DNA of 6,624 nucleotides from Candidatus Hydrogenedentota bacterium (GTDB lineage: Bacteria > Hydrogenedentota > Hydrogenedentia > Hydrogenedentales > SLHB01), in assembly GCA_013349485.1 (NCBI GenBank), contig DUZM01000193.1:1-6624 (forward strand), written 5' to 3'. A program made the position numbers and the translations under genes. Every line of letters begins with the position of its first letter. The stretch's first letter is position 1. This document shows, one piece after another, positions 6,080-6,624 of the stretch. The notes beneath the pieces are model-generated. The model was not told where the DNA came from. It saw nothing but the letters and a program-made list of their open reading frames with translations, and did not search any database.

Positions 6080-6093
6080 CGACGACGTCGTCG
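6080..6093. repeat. 14-bp perfect palindrome, possible operator
   Basis: CGACGACGTCGTCG is its own reverse complement over all 14 bases and lies about 45 bases before the ATG of the small ORF at 6139. Perfect palindromes of this size near a start are typical of dimeric-regulator sites, but no regulator is known here and CGA/TCG-rich DNA makes it less surprising. Confidence 0.35.
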
Positions 6094-6138
6094 AGCCGCC
6101 CGGGAGTTCCGTCTGGGCTGTACCGAATAGACATAAAC

Positions 6139-6393
6139 ATGATGTTGAAGGGGAGCGTCTACCAACGCAGGAACGGGCCGGTGCGCCAGTTCGGCGTTAC
6201 CGTGCGGGGGTCAACGCGGGTGGTCACAAGCGGGGAGGTGGTTGATCGAGAGACGTATCTAGCGCTGATCGCCGCAAACGCAATTCGGCCTGCGCCATGT
6301 GGTCGGTTCGACAACGACAGGAACGGCTCGGAGGGGGCGGCCGACGCCAACGCGGCATTGCACCCGGAACTCGAAACGCCCTTCGAGGAGTGA
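6139..6393 (+). CDS. Small hypothetical protein upstream of a glycosyltransferase
   Basis: An 84-residue protein that I do not recognise. Residues 1-50 look like a compact domain with alternating strands (KGSVYQRR, VRQFGVTVRG, TRVVTSGEVV) and a short helix (DRETYLALIAANAI, 36-49). Residues 51-84 are a proline/glycine/acid-rich, probably disordered tail with the only cysteine, Cys54. No signal peptide or membrane segment is seen. The reading frame is open back to an ATG at 6031, but those 36 residues are an arginine/serine-rich run unlike a folded protein, so the start is placed at 6139 (an adjacent ATG at 6142 is equally possible). No good Shine-Dalgarno precedes either, which weakens the call. 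Support comes from downstream: the glycosyltransferase starts 3 bases after this stop and its ribosome binding site lies inside the last codons. That layout fits translational coupling, so a joint role is likely but unknown. Confidence 0.6.
   Translation: MMLKGSVYQRRNGPVRQFGVTVRGSTRVVTSGEVVDRETYLALIAANAIRPAPCGRFDNDRNGSEGAADANAALHPELETPFEE
6385..6390 (+). promoter_or_regulatory. Ribosome binding site of the glycosyltransferase, inside the small ORF
   Basis: GAGGAG lies 6 bases before GTG 6397 and also encodes the last two residues (Glu-Glu) of the small ORF. It supports the rare GTG start and suggests translational coupling. Confidence 0.7.
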
Positions 6394-6396
6394 TCG

Positions 6397-6624
6397 GTGC
6401 CCCGCACCATCTCGATAGCGATGATCGTAAAGGATGAGTGCCACCATCTTGCCGAGTGTCTGGACAGCCTCCAGGGAATCGCCGACGAAATCTGTATCGT
6501 GGACACCGGCTCGACGGACGACACGATGGAGGTCGCGCGACGTTACGGCGCCAACGTCAGCTTCTTTATCTGGTGCGACGACTTCTCGGCGGCGCGAAAC
6601 GAATCGCTGCGCCTGTGTACCGGC
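6397..6624 (+). CDS. Family 2 glycosyltransferase, N-terminal part (cut by right edge)
   Basis: The first 76 residues of a GT-A fold glycosyltransferase are visible. TISIAMIVKDE (4-14) is the first strand with the conserved Lys-Asp/Asn-Glu. The helix HHLAECLDSLQGIAD follows (16-30), then strand EICIVDTGSTDDT (31-43), whose Asp36 and DTGSTDDT motif bind the nucleotide of the sugar donor. WCDDFSAARNES (59-70) is typical of the GT2 subgroup that often carries tetratricopeptide repeats at its C-terminus; whether this one does lies beyond the edge. The DXD metal site should also lie outside the window. It would act in the cytoplasm, moving a sugar onto a glycan, lipid or protein; the acceptor is unknown. 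The start is GTG 6397, with GAGGAG 6 bases upstream. It follows the small ORF by 3 bases and is probably co-transcribed with it. The family call is firm, the specificity open. Confidence 0.93.
   Translation, partial: MPRTISIAMIVKDECHHLAECLDSLQGIADEICIVDTGSTDDTMEVARRYGANVSFFIWCDDFSAARNESLRLCTG

Larger units (their letters stand above)
5650..6138. other. 489-base gene-poor stretch between divergent genes
   Basis: Apart from the leader of the thioredoxin-like gene at its left end, no supported gene is seen. Open frames on both strands give arginine/serine-rich translations without ribosome binding sites. One plus-strand frame (5900-6130) is open for 76 codons but has no ATG, GTG or TTG before codon 54 and resembles nothing I know; it could be a remnant. 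The stretch also has a perfect TTGACA at 5937-5942 with no -10 box at the right distance, a hairpin at 5981-6000 and a palindrome at 6080-6093. There is no tRNA-like fold. Confidence 0.5.

Noticed and set aside
5675..6165. Minus-strand open frames upstream of the thioredoxin-like gene
   Set aside because: The translations are arginine/serine-rich, have no ribosome binding sites and overlap each other in different frames.

Overview
The window is a GC-rich bacterial segment (roughly 60% G+C by eye) with six coding regions that I can support, two of them cut by the window edges. The G+C content, the Cys-type sulfatase, the outer-membrane-type barrel protein and the loosely packed single genes suggest a Gram-negative, probably environmental bacterium. 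A planctomycete/PVC or Hydrogenedentes-like lineage would fit. This is an impression from gene content, not a phylogenetic result.

Layout, left to right. (1) Positions 1-177, minus strand: the N-terminus of an extended SDR-type NAD(P)-dependent epimerase/dehydratase that runs off the left edge. (2) A divergent intergenic region to 419 with possible back-to-back promoters. (3) 420-1325, plus: an exported, probably outer-membrane beta-barrel protein of unknown function. (4) A 311-base gene-free stretch (1326-1636) with a candidate promoter and two hairpins whose arms are related and can also pair with each other. (5) 1637-3172, plus: a complete Cys-type sulfatase with its active-site motifs present. 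(6) A candidate promoter at 3202-3231, then 3272-5077, plus: oligoendopeptidase F (M3 metallopeptidase), complete. (7) 5080-5649, minus: a thioredoxin-fold protein that converges on pepF with 2 bases between the stop codons. Its active site reads WCGDV, so the second cysteine is missing. (8) 5650-6138: a gene-poor stretch with a GC-rich hairpin and a 14-bp perfect palindrome. (9) 6139-6393, plus: a small unrecognised protein of 84 residues, followed after 3 bases by (10) 6397-6624, plus: the N-terminus of a family 2 glycosyltransferase, cut by the right edge.

The genes do not form one pathway. Each of the large central genes seems to stand alone: sulfate ester hydrolysis, peptide breakdown in the cytoplasm, and a redox-type fold of unknown role. 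Only the small ORF and the glycosyltransferase look like an operon. I see no mobile element, CRISPR array, tRNA or rRNA. The most interesting points are the competing hairpins upstream of the sulfatase, the single-cysteine thioredoxin-like protein, and the tight pairing of an unknown small protein with a glycosyltransferase. None amounts to clear proof of a new system.
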